Origin: Piscicola geometra
Taxonomy: Eukaryota; Annelida; Clitellata; Hirudinida; Piscicolidae
Direction of reading: 5' to 3'
DNA: 64,000 nucleotides
NCBI GenBank assembly: GCA_943735955.1
Contig: OX030958.1
Location: 7,487,126 to 7,551,125 of the forward strand
The position numbers and the translations under genes were made by a program. The notes under the pieces were generated by a model. That model worked only from the letters and a program-made list of their open reading frames with translations. It made no database searches and was not told the DNA's origin. Each line of letters begins with the position of its first letter. Within the stretch, counting starts at the first letter, position 1. This document shows, piece after piece, positions 10,841-23,125 of this stretch.

Positions 10841-12420
10841 AGTGAACGAGATGTGGGGAAAGGGCAGGAGGACAGGCAGAGATGGTATTTTATGTTATCT
10901 AAATATACACTGTAAGGCCAAAAAAAAATTACCATTGTATATTTGTTTATAATTTTGGCAAACTTTAATCTAATTGTAATTTTTAAACTTTTGACTCAGA
11001 AATTAATAGAAAACAAGATGTTATAAAATCTATTTGATGGGTTGATGGCTAGTTGTAATTGAAGTTATTCAAATCGCTCATAGTGACTAATAAAAAAGTA
11101 TTGAGTATCAAACTTTTTTTCTAATGTTTGGTGATACAAATATTAATAGTTGATACAAAATTAATTTGCACTACAGCAAACAATACTAAATAGTATCGCT
11201 GGTACTGTATTGGTCGATACCGGTTCTTTGATTCCAGCCCTGGGAAGGACCCCCCCCCCCCCAAAATTTTCCCACAGATTGCCGCCCCTGAGTCTTGGAA
11301 AAGAGGCTTGACTGAGCAGAAGAAAGTGAAAAAAACACCTATCAGTCTCATTTTTTCACTTTTGATGATAAAAAACTAGAATATATTATGTAAAAAGATA
11401 ACTGAATAAAGAAATCTAGTTTAAGATAAAACTTTATTTGCTTAGTGATGAATTGAATGTCTTTTGAAAGATAAAATAAAAAATACTTTTTGTTAAATAT
11501 CGATATTATCTTTCTCAACCTGGGAGTCTTGGGAAGGAGGAAAGAGCGCTGCTAACAGGTATCAAGTAATCTATGATACAGATGCACGCAGCCATGCCTT
11601 ATATATTGTGCTTTCCACGCCTTTTGATTATTAAGAATGCATGACTGGTTTGTTTGGATTATTATTGTTTGAAATTGAGTGCAACTTAAAAGTTCAGTTA
11701 TTATAATTTTAATAATTATTTTTACAAAAGTTTTCTGAAAACATGGGTTTCTTTAAGTATTCAGAACCGATCGTGGTTGTAGAAAATAGTGGATCGATTA
11801 AGAATATCAAAATACGCGTGTTATTTCAGGACTAATTTTGAAGGTAAATTTTTCTATTTTCTTGAAATGTATTCTCAGTAAGGGTTTTTATATATCCAAC
11901 ATTTTCAGATTTAAATGTAAAACTTGCATTATTGAATATATTGAATAATTCATGTTTTGTATTAACATTTCTCATATTTTTATAGTATGTTGCGTTTTTG
12001 ACATGAAGATGCTGGTGCAGTTAAAAGCTGTGGAGAGAAAACGGATTGAAAGGCCGAGTAATAATTCAATCTTCAACATATCATAAGTTTCGATTCGATT
12101 TCAAGCAGAAATCGATTTTATGAATAATTCGACTAATTTTTGCATATTTAAGCAGTTAAGCACGTGGAAGGTTGTTTTCAAAAACGGTCTAAAACTAAAA
12201 TAACTGCTACGTTTCGATGTTTCTTTTACTAGAGAACCAAACGAGGTTATCAATGTACTTATTAAATTGAAAGAAATATTTTAAAAAAATAATTGTTTTA
12301 AAGAAGTAACTAATCTTTAGACGAATAACTAGCTATATGATTACATGTCAATAACAGTTGTCAAGTTAACAGTGAATGTTAACAACTCCCATCATATGCC
12401 GAGACGCAAGGAAACTTTCC
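10841..12420. other. Non-coding spacer between hAT remnant and gene B
   Basis: AT-rich sequence with no supported gene. It holds the right direct repeat and a homopolymer C run (about 11,250-11,263) that reads TCCCCCC in U3 and U4. The equivalents are 21,549-23,125 and 32,161-33,737. It is the 3' flank of the metalloprotease genes, so 3' UTR lies at its right end. Confidence 0.6.
11305..11455 (+). repeat. Direct repeat right of hAT remnant (U2)
   Basis: Diverged second copy of the 9,502-9,651 repeat, clearly alignable end to end (shared TGATGATAAAAAACTAGAAT core). Confidence 0.75.
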
Positions 12421-15400
12421 CTAGATACTCGGGGTCACTTCAATGTTCAGAGTTTGCAACTGCTGCCCACTGCACTGAGTACAACACTCCTTCGAACAGC
12501 CTTTGCCTGCACAACCATCCACTCTGTCTCCGTACTCACACCCTTGAAGAATTTAAATTAAATCATTCAATTTTTGATTAAAATAATATAAAAACACATT
12601 TAAATTAATTTTTTTCCTATTTAGTTTTTAAAATTTCTATACAAAAATATCCTGGAAAGTTAAAGATACCAAGTTTTTCAAGAAATGCTTGCATGGATTA
12701 AATTGGACGCTTTCAAAGTGAAGCTTAAACACAAAAAGAGCCAAAAAATTTAATATAACTTTTCCTTTTTCAATTTTTTCTCTATGTTTCCACTCATCAC
12801 TTCATCTTCCACCTACCTTTTCTTTCTTTTACGAAGATGGCTCGACAACTGAAACAGCATTGTTTCTTCCTTTCTTGCTCGTAGCATTCTTTTGACCGAA
12901 AATAGGAACATACAAACTCGTTTTCACAGTCAGGTTCTTGGGTAAATGCGTAAGTGAGAAAGATTATTTTAACATGTTGGTAATGAAAAAAAGTATTTTA
13001 TTTGTTTAATTAATGAAACAATGATTAAGCCTTGAAGTCTCAAAAAACCACCCAAAGTATTTTTTAGAGAAATTAATCTTTTTTAAGTGATAGTTGCGAT
13101 GTTAAAACTTATTTATTTATTTAAAAAGTATTATTATTTAATGGTATAAATATTTAAAGTTACAGCTCGTAAATTTCTATTATTTTTTTATAGAATTGAA
13201 GCTTAAGTTCTAAATTAAGAATTAAATTCATTAGAAAAGCTTGAATGCTTTGTAATGTGTCTTTGGAGATCTTGTTCTACCATAAATTCCATGTATAAGG
13301 TTTTTAAAGTAAATTTAAAAGTAAAAGAATTGCGCTTTATACATGGTGTTTTAGGGTAAAATTTAAATACACTGCTTTCAGTGCCTGAAAAAGATGCTTA
13401 AATTAATTATTAAAATAATCGGGATCGACAGAATTTTCTGAAAACTAAACCTTTAAAGGGTTTTCATTTGTTATCAACATTGTTGTTATGACTTTTCTTT
13501 TGATTGTTTTATGAGACTATAAAAAGAAATTGAATAATTTTATGTGAAAATGGAAAATTACTGGCTTTGTATTCAATATAAGTTCCAGCATCTGAAAACA
13601 ATTTTTTAAAATAACTTTAAATATAAAGTTTTCTTTAAATTAGTAGGGAGTTGTTATAATGAGTGAGTAACAAGTTGGCATAATTTTATAAAATTAATCT
13701 GAAATTTATTAAGTTCAAAAAATGAAGCCAAGTCACGTTCACAAAATTTATAGCCCTAAATCACGGATAATGAAAACACCAACCACAATAACTCACCGGT
13801 CTTGTTATACTGCAGCTTGCACGTTAAGCAGCAATCATCATTCATTCCTTGAAGGCGGCAAAAAGGGGGATGCGCTCTCACGTTTATTTCACAGTCGTCT
13901 GTTTTGTCTCCATACTCGCAGTCTTTGAAATCTGTGCAGTCAGATGGTAAAGGATGCTTTGCAACTTTTCAGTAGACTTTTCAACTTATGAACCTGAAAA
14001 TCAATCAAAAAACATGTGGTACGAAGCTTCACCGGGTCGATAGAGCTTCGAGCAGGTTTGGCAGCATTTTGACCGAGCAGGAAGTTGGTAGCAGAAGCGA
14101 CTATCGACTGTTGCTACTTCTGCACAAGTAGTCTCACCGAAATATTCCTTAATCTTCCATTTGTAATCTCCATGCACACATTGGTCTGTGGTGGATGGTT
14201 GCATTGATAAATGTTGGAAAAGAAATATATTCAAAAGTTATAATTTTGTGCAAACCTATCTTCGTGTACGTAATAAAAAACACCCTAAAAAATGACAACT
14301 TTGCATTTAAACAGAGTATTTAATCTCCTGCCTGCCACTTCAACACATTCTTCATTATAAACTAACCTCCCTTCCTCCTCACCATCATCAGCGCTGGGCG
14401 CTCTTTGATCTCTGACGCAAGAGTGGCCAAGACACCACTTCTTGTCGCCACACGGAGTCCCATCGGCTGCAGTCTGCCGGCCGTGCCTGCCGCAGTCTTT
14501 CTTCAACGGACGATAGCATTCGAGAGCTATGCATACATCCAGTTTGTCTTGCTTCAGAATTGAAAATGACGTTTAGTTAGTATAAGAAACAAATTAAATT
14601 TCAAGATATTGAAATAATTTATTTATAAATTTGATTTATTTATTTATAAATTTAATGTTACAAATAAATAAATGCTTCAAAAAGCATAAAGTTAAACTAG
14701 AGATGTAAAACGATCACGTAAGAATTGTAAAGCTTTTAGTAAAAGCGATTAATAATTTGGAACTTATTCCTTTAAAGTTCCAAGTCACCCACTCCACAAA
14801 AGAAGGATTCAGTCCCGTACAACTGTTTGCACTGGTCGTCGAGTGAGAATCGTTGGCCAAAGAGAAGATCGCCATGGTGCAGGTCTTGTGGCGCTGTTGG
14901 CTCGTTCAAAAGACAGTTCTTATCCCTACTTGTGTATGAGAAAACAGGGTTGAAATAAAAAGGTATTTTTATGAGATCATCTTGAAAAAAAAGCAAACAT
15001 TTATGGGTTTTTTCTCGAAATAACAAACGATGTAATAAAGTCAAGTTTTTCAAATTATAAAAAAAGTTATTAACTATTTGAAGATTAGCAGAAAGTTCAA
15101 TTAATTAGTTAAAATACACATAGAAGTACCCATTGATGCTGTCGAGCGTCATCTTGAAGTAGGCGATTGAGCAGGGCGAGAAGAAACGGAGGTTCGAAGG
15201 ATTTACCGCATCCAAAAGCAACTTTGACATGATGTTGTTATCATTTCCCCGACAGTCATCACCATCGCCATCATGTCTGGAGCCCAAACTGAAAGAAACA
15301 AAATGTAGAAGATTGTTTTAACATTTATGGCTAAAAACTCGTAAAAAAAACAATTAATTGAAACTACTTTTGTAATAAATTACTTACACATGACCAAGCT

Positions 15401-18400
15401 CGTGGGTAATGGTGAAAATGAGTTCAGGCTGAGCTGAATGGGCAATTATGGCTAGAGAATCGTCTGTACAAATGGCTTCAAACTTTGCTACTCCTGATGC
15501 TTGGTTCATATCTAAGCTGAGAATCACAGATTTGGGTAAGATTAATCGATACGTTTGCAAGGAGAGAGTGGTGAGAGTAGTGATTAGTTAGAACTTTTAA
15601 TTATTTCAAAATGAGTTTCAATAATTTTCCATAACTACACTCGAAATGAACTTTACAAATATCCATTAGCTCAATAAAGTTAAAAAAGTAAAATATAGTT
15701 TAAAAAATTAAAAACCTACTTTCCCATAAATATAACAACATCAAAATGGTAGTTCGCTTTTGAAGCTTTGTAATATTCATGTGACAATTTCATGGCATCT
15801 TTGTAATTAATCTTAAATGGCGCTGACGTCACTTGTGTACTGTCTCCATCCGTGAAGATCGACTGGTTCTTAGTTCATTGGGATAAAACTTGTTAGATTT
15901 TTTATAATTTATATAAAAAAACTTTCAAGTTATTATATGTTTTATTATTTTATAAATATATATATATAAATTAGAGCAATTACAGCTGATTATCTTGTAA
16001 AATTTCATTAATTTTTATAACCAAAAAATAGGCAATACAAGAATTATAAAGTAAACTTTATCTTTAACTTTATGACTTTATCGAAATACATCTATAAATT
16101 TAATGTACAAAAATTTTTTTAAAAAAAGTTTTATATACGGAAATTTATTGCCAGACATTACATTAAGTTTTATTCTTTGTTAGTTTAAACAAGAACCGTT
16201 TCAATGTAGAACTTTGAAAGATGCAGTGAGATGGAGAAGTCGGGTCGCTTGATTCTTCGAAAGTTTTCGTCTACCTGAAAAACCGAGTGACTATTTAAAA
16301 AATAAATAAAATAGATTTAATTATATTTATCAAATTATTTTATTTTATTTTTCCATGCATATATTGGTTTGTATTTAAAAAGAATTAGTAGTATACTTTG
16401 AATATATTTTTATTTCTAAAATTTTCTAGTAATACGTAATATAATTATATGAAAAACTTTAAATTTCTATCAGTATCTTGAATTTTAATTCTAGTTTAGT
16501 TTATTCATGATTATTCAATTGGCTGAACATCATCCGATCAGAATTGGCACTGACTTTCTTGATTGTGTACGAGTAGAAGTCCTTGATGAAGGCGAGAGCA
16601 GCCTGAACACTGCCATTGTGGTACTCCAGCCATCTGTGTGGTTGTTGTTGTTGTTATTGCTTTTAGTTCTTTGTTCCTAATCCGCATGACCGAACCATTC
16701 CGGTCTCATGCGGAGAAGGTAGGTGAACACCTCCCCCCCTCTCTCTCTCAGAGCCTCATCGCATTGATCAGTGTGGATGAGCTCCTGAAGCACCTCTTTA
16801 GCAGACTTTTTGTTGGCTTCACCTGTGAGTTCACTGAACAGCTGAAGTGCAAGTGTCTCTTCCCATGGTTTAGGTCTGATGCGAGTGAAAGGTTCTCGAA
16901 TGACCCCATTGCCTGTGATCTGGGCCAATGCACTTCTGGAGTTCTCTCGCCAGCCTTTGTTTCGCCTGAAGCGATTCGGAACATGCTTGTCAGCTGTCAC
17001 ACGTAGTGGGTGGTGTTCATCCAGCCTCAGCGTTCTCTCATAGGCTTTCAGAGTCAGCATAAAACCCTTAATCCTTGCCGGAACAATGTTTGCTTCACGC
17101 CACACTGCTTCATCGGGGCATATCCTGGTTAGCCAAGCGATGATTTCTGCCGCTCTCTTCTGTTCCCTTTCCAGAAGATCAAAGTTGGAAGCACTTATCC
17201 AGGGCATCCAGCTGGCGGCAGCATACCAGAGTACTGACTCTACCGTGGCGTTGTAAACCTTCTTCAGTGTCGCAAATTCACATCCCCAGTCCTTACCAGT
17301 GAGTTCTGCGATCACCTTAGTCCTTTCACGCATGGATGCTGCCACCATTTGGACGTGCTTACCAAAATTGAGACCATTGTCGATTGTCACACCAAGATAC
17401 CTCTGTGGCTGCTGAAACTTTCTAGTCCTGTTGTTGTTGTTGTCATCGTTGTGGTGGTGGCGCATTGTGGTTGTTGTTGTCGTTGTTTTCGTCATGGTGA
17501 TTGATTTGAGGCTTGTTGCTACTGAAACATTTATTTCTGAGTAATTGTGCCATAGCAAGTTAAGAGAGATGTTGCCAAACAATTAAACCTCATGTGCTCC
17601 GAAACATCGTGTAGCTTTAAGAAAAAACGCTTTTATTTCATTAATTTCATTTATATTTTATCAGAACCACTCCACTTCAACACCAATGACTTGAATACTC
17701 TTGCAAGAAAATAGCAAGGTTGTCTACTTGAATATCATTTTAATTTAAACATTTAAAAAAGCAAGAAAATAGTAAGGGTGCCACTGACTTGAAGTAGAGA
17801 GTGTAGTCGATGTGCAGTAATACCTCAACAGTCAAGTTTTGGTGGTCAGGGGCAAGTTCCACGTTTGAAGAATAAGAGCTACCGGCTTAAAAATAATTAT
17901 CTTTTAAACATTTAAAAAGGCATTTTAATAATTAAATTGTTAAAATGGAAAAAAGAATTGAGCTATTGAAAAATATTCATAGCAAACGTTATTTAACGGG
18001 TTCTAAATTATACTGGTTCTAGGTAAACCAATCGTTAATCGATGTACGCTTAAGCGTCTTATATGTGAAGTCTTTTACTTTTACAATAAAGAGATGAGAC
18101 CTACATTTGTTGTGATCAATCGAAAACTAGAAAAATACGGAAGTATTTCAAACCAATTTGCATTAAGGATTCGGAAGTGACGGTGTAGGAAACATTATTC
18201 AAAATTAATTCATCTTTTCTCACATTTGGTCTCAAATTCATGTTTTCAGAAGTGGGGAACATATGATGGTACACTTTCTTTACATAATAGTATCCTTTCT
18301 GTTGAGATGTTTTTCCATACAATCAATGTTATCTCTAATGATGTATAGCTATTTGTAAACTTATTAAAAAATTTTACTCAAAATCAAAAGTAAAAATTAT

Positions 18401-19474
18401 TTCGAAATTCTGAAAAAATGATAAGTAATTATTTATTTATTTGTTGCTTTGCATGAATTTCATTAACTAAACGCAAGTTGAGAGGCCACTCACATACTCA
18501 AATCCTCCACCCTTTCTCTTCCTGATCACGAAGTTGCCATAGCCATAATCGCGAGAATAGTTTCCGTAATTGCCTCTGAGGTCTTGCGAAACTAAACTGA
18601 GCGCTATATCAGAGGTGGCGTAGTGGAGGGGTATGTGGAGGGAGAGGGAGACGGGCAGGCCATCTTGGTTGAGAACCATCTCATTTTCAATGATCTCTTC
18701 GAAAGAGTAAAAATAAAGGAATAATAAATATTTTTTTACATATTTGTAACAGTTTTAATACCGTCAACCGATTTTATAAGTTTTTTCACTGAAATGTGTG
18801 AAAATAGCAATAACTGTCATGTAAAACATATGTTATTAGTTTTAATAATTTTGGAATTAATTTTCTTGATGAGAAATGCGGCAGCGGGTTTACAAAAACA
18901 AGTTCACAACGTCAATGAACTGAAAAAGCGACTGCTGATGGTCTGAAGGGGTTTGAGCAACGCGTCATCAAGGATGCATTGACGAAGGGCGCAAACTTCT
19001 GCGTGCCTGGGTTCAAGCAAGACACTTGGAGTAATTTTTTCAGCAGTTACTTGTTGTTTCTTTAATAGTTTCATTTCATTTATTGAATTCAGAAAAGTTA
19101 AAAATATGTATTTTAAATCACAGTTATCCCTATTTTACACTTGTTTTTAGTTTCAAAAAAGTTTTAAAACAAGGACAGAGAAAATAATGTTTATAAAACA
19201 TTGTCTTGCATCCATTTGTGAAATTTTTCAAAAATAGTTTGACCATTGCCGAAGTTATAAACAAATACACAGTGGCATGTTTTAATATCGACTACAGTGT
19301 ATATTATGACATTTTATCTGATCAATTAATTGAAATAACTATTTTAATGGTTCGAAATCAATTTTTTTAATAAAGCAAGATTACTAGGCTCCCCCTAAAA
19401 CCTCTAGTACCTTTCTGGGCTTGAGAACAACGCAAAAGAAAGAACGCGGTCACAAACAACCCTGATAAAAACAT
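12421..19474 (-). CDS. Reprolysin (M12B) ADAMTS-like secreted metalloprotease, copy B (recombinant)
   Basis: Complete 15-exon gene: E1 19411-19474, E2 18494-18696, E3 18139-18298, E4 17789-17885, E5 16555-16633, E6 16197-16274, E7 15720-15868, E8 15388-15516, E9 15130-15288, E10 14789-14928, E11 14383-14547, E12 14033-14185, E13 13797-13922, E14 12817-12936, E15 12421-12542 (TAG stop). The zinc site reads HELGHVLGSRHD, with Ser where the other copies have Ala, and the Met-turn is NIMS. Domain order: signal peptide, propeptide, catalytic domain, disintegrin-like domain, four PLAC-like modules. E1-E9 resemble copy A (GDGDDCRGNDNN after the zinc site). Intron 9 and E10-E15 match copies C/D (for example KIKEYFGETTC in E12). 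The gene therefore looks like an unequal-crossover product with its breakpoint near E9/intron 9. The start Met was chosen because it opens a short signal peptide; an upstream in-frame ATG exists. The frame is open throughout. Confidence 0.84.
16640..17592 (-). mobile_element. LINE 3' fragment in intron 4 of gene B, 301-codon open frame
   Basis: Same insertion as in gene A, but here the ORF2 C-terminal frame is unbroken for 301 codons (16,677-17,582). It is 5'-truncated: the catalytic YXDD reverse transcriptase core and the endonuclease are missing, so it cannot be autonomous. The reading frame starts inside an ACA/CAT-rich stretch. Confidence 0.75.
18902..19034 (+). pseudogene. Mariner/Tc-like transposase C-terminal remnant (unit B)
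   Basis: Same frameshifted remnant as in unit A, in intron 1 of gene B. Present in all four units, so it predates the array. Confidence 0.6.
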
Positions 19475-19694
19475 CGTTGTTATCTGCCGATAATTACGGT
19501 TTCTAATGATATTTTCAAATCCAAAACTTTTAAATATCCCTTGAAAGAACAGTAGTGCTTTGTTCAACTGTAATAAAGAAATATAAAGTTATAAGTTTCT
19601 TTTATTATATTAATCAATAATGTAATCAAAATTTATTACGAGTCACGTAATGAAAATGGAATGATTTGTGAGAAAAGTTTTGATTGTTGGGAAT

Positions 19695-20046
19695 TCAAAA
19701 AAAGAATAGCATAAAAAATCGCAGATTATTCTGGAACAAATGCAGCTCATTCAGGCTACCTAGCATGAAAGACTTTGGCAATGGGAGAGTTATCTGTAGA
19801 AGAGTAGTTTCATCCATAAAGAATAATTATTATTTTGTTAAAAATTAAATTCAAGATTTAAATATACAAGTTTTTGGACAACAGTGATAAATACAGTTTA
19901 TTTCAAATACTTACTTTTTCATCAGTCCTTCCATATAACAGCATCTTCTGTACGATCCACTCTCCAAGAATCTTCTCCTCTGGCATGAACCGCCTCTCGT
20001 TTCTCGAGAAAGCTACTGTCATCCTTGCCGGGTGTCTGCTTGCCAT
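19695..20046 (-). pseudogene. Truncated O-methyltransferase fragment plus 44-codon exon (unit B)
   Basis: Same arrangement as in unit A: 44-codon exon 19,915-20,046 with its GTAAGT donor, then the O-methyltransferase acceptor and fragment ending in a stop at 19,695. The open frames and splice signals are conserved. Confidence 0.6.
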
Positions 20047-20357
20047 AGCCCTTTTTGCCGTCAGTTGTCTGATTTTGATGATTTTTTTTCTTTAAATTCT
20101 TTTGCATAAAAAGAAGATAAACCAGGAAATTCGAAAAGTTTATGATTGAAAAAAAATGTATATATATAATTCGAAAGTCAAAAAAATTGTGGATATGTTT
20201 TTTTATATTGGCTTGGCTGAGCAGAAGAAAAATGGAAAAAAGACTTATCAGGCTCGTTTTTTACCTTTGATGATAAAAAACTAGAATATATAATGTAAAA
20301 AGATAACTGAATAAAGAAATCTAGTTTGAGATACAACTTTATTTGCTTAGTGATGAA

Positions 20358-21548
20358 TTGCATCCGCTTGCATTGTTTTTCCACTGTTCTGCACACTGTG
20401 CAAAACTTGTTGCCCAGCACACAGCTGCCGCAAATCCCTTTGTGATCAATTCACTTCAGTTTGTCCAAGAGTTAGGTGCCTTGTTCAGGGAAGGTCAAGA
20501 AGCAGTTTAGGGATGCTTTAGTGTCTCTTATAATTGACTTTCCTGATGAGCCACTGAATAAAAAGTATAGTATAAAACTTCTTTGTCCTACAAGATGGCT
20601 AACCAGAGTATCTGCAGTGTCTTTTGTGCTTGAACATTATGAAGTGGTACTTGGTAGCTAAGAATCATTTGTTTCTATTAGTGCTGCTGATAAAACAGCT
20701 GTAAAGGCTCGAGTCTTTTTTCATCAAGGCACTACTGCACTGGCCCTCAAGGTAGTTGTTTTGGTGTTCTCACTTCTGGAACAGTTAAACAAGTTGTTGC
20801 AATCAGCAAGTGCCAAGCTCAGTGGAATGGTTGCAGCAACTGATTGTGTTGTGCAAGAGCTGCGTCGCCTACGATCAGATGAACAGTTTAACGCCATTTT
20901 CAGAGTAGTCAGCAGTATGTTTTAGGCATATGATCTTGAGCCGATTGCTGTACCTCGGGTGCGAAAGCCGCCACAAAAGTATTACGCGCTGGGCCCAGCT
21001 TATGTAGCAACAACACCAGAGGAACATTATCGAGCAGCATATTACGCTGTCATAGACATTGCAATCATGCAACTCACAAAAAGGTTCAATCGAGATTCTT
21101 CTGGTTTGCGTTCATACTTGCAGCTGGAGACAATGTTGCTGAGTGGTGAAGTGAACTAGGGTATTTGCAAGCAGTACCGTGAGTTAAATGAAACTTGTCT
21201 TTGTTCAGAGTTAGCTATGTTCAAAGACCAGAATGAATACAGAACTTTAGCACAATCGCAAAAAATAATGCAAGCTATGATCACGGAAGCCAGACATCTG
21301 TTTCCTTAGATTGAAAGATTGATCAGGTTGATGCTTGTGTCTCCACAGCGTCATGTCCTGCAGAAGGATCTTTTAGTGCTTTGAGGCGTCTTAAGACTTG
21401 GTTGCGTGCACCTATGACACAGCCTCGCTTAAATTCACTGGCCGTTGGTCATGCACATCAGGATATACTTGGCAGTCTGAATTTAAAAAGGTTAGCAGAA
21501 GAATTTGCTATTCGGTCAGACATTCAAAGGGGTCTTTTTGGAAATTGA
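20358..21548 (+). pseudogene. Degenerate hAT-family transposase, spacer of U3
   Basis: Copy of the U2 remnant with the same stops and the same missing N-terminus, hence already dead before the array expanded. Only isolated substitutions differ. Confidence 0.8.
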
Positions 21549-23125
21549 AGTGAACGAGATGTGGGGAAAGGGCAGGAGGACAGGCAGAGATGGTATTTTA
21601 TGTTATCTAAATATACACTGTAAGGCCAAAAAAAAATTACCATTGTATATTTGTTTATAATTTTGGCAAACTTTAATCTAATTGTAATTTTTAAACTTTT
21701 GACTCAGAAATTAATAGAAAACAAGATGTTATAAAATCTATTTGATGGGTTGATGGCTAGTTGTAATTGAAGTTATTCAAATCGCTCATAGTGACTAATA
21801 AAAAAGTATTGAGTATCAAACTTTTTTTCTAATGTTTGGTGATACAAATATTAATAGTTGATACAAAAATAATTTGCACTACAGCAAACAATACTAAATA
21901 GTATCGCTGGTACTGTATTGGTCGATACCGGTTCTTTGATTCCAGCCCTGGGAAGGACCCTCCCCCCAAAATTTTCCCACAGATTGCCGCCCCTGAGTCT
22001 TGGAAAAGAGGCTTGACTGAGCAGAAGAAAGTGAAAAAAACACCTATCAGTCTCATTTTTTCACTTTTGATGATAAAAAACTAGAATATATTATGTAAAA
22101 AGATAACTGAATAAAGAAATCTAGTTTAAGATAAAACTTTATTTGCTTAGTGATGAATTGAATGTCTTTTGAAAGATAAAATAAAAAATACTTTTTGTTA
22201 AATATCGATATTATCTTTCTCAACCTGGGAGTCTTGGGAAGGAGGAAAGAGCGCTGCTAACAGGTATCAAGTAATCTATGATACAGATGCACGCAGCCAT
22301 GCCTTATATATTGTGCTTTCCACGCCTTTTGATTATTAAGAATGCATGACTGGTTTGTTTGGATTATTATTGTTTGAAATTGAGTGCAACTTAAAAGTTC
22401 AGTTATTATAATTTTAATAATTATTTTTACAAAAGTTTTCTGAAAACATGGGTTTCTTTAAGTATTCAGAACCGATCGTGGTTGTAGAAAATAGTGGATC
22501 GATTAAGAATATCAAAATACGCGTGTTATTTCAGGACTAATTTTGAAGGTAAATTTTTCTATTTTCTTGAAATGTATTCTCAGTAAGGGTTTTTATATAT
22601 CCAACATTTTCAGATTTAAATGTAAAACTTGCATTATTGAATATATTGAATAATTCATGTTTTGTATTAACATTTCTCATATTTTTATAGTATGTTGCGT
22701 TTTTGACATGAAGATGCTGGTGCAGTTAAAAGCTGTGGAGAGAAAACGGATTGAAAGGCCGAGTAATAATTCAATCTTCAACATATCATAAGTTTCGATT
22801 CGATTTCAAGCAGAAATCGATTTTATGAATAATTCGACTAATTTTTGCATATTTAAGCAGTTAAGCACGTGGAAGGTTGTTTTCAAAAACGGTCTAAAAC
22901 TAAAATAACTGCTACGTTTCGATGTTTCTTTTACTAGAGAACCAAACGAGGTTATCAATGTACTTATTAAATTGAAAGAAATATTTTTAAAAAATAATTG
23001 TTTTAAAGAAGTAACTAATCTTTAGACGAATAACTAGCTATATGATTACATGTCAATAACAGTTGTCAAGTTAACAGTGAATGTTAACAACTCCCATCAT
23101 ATGCCGAGACGCAAGGAAACTTTCC

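Larger units (their letters stand above)
9177..19884. repeat. Tandem segmental duplication unit U2 (spacer + gene B)
   Basis: One of the units of the array. Each consists of a spacer with a hAT remnant, one metalloprotease gene and a truncated O-methyltransferase fragment. I set the boundaries where homology to O-methyltransferase exon 2 stops (right after the motif GGACAACAG). The preceding partial unit U1 covers 1-9176 with gene A. U2 is nearly identical to U1 and U3 over the spacer and 5' half of the gene. Confidence 0.85.

Noticed and set aside
12345..12581. Plus-strand 78-aa ORF repeated at 23,050 and 33,662
   Set aside because: Antisense shadow of the terminal metalloprotease exon 15.
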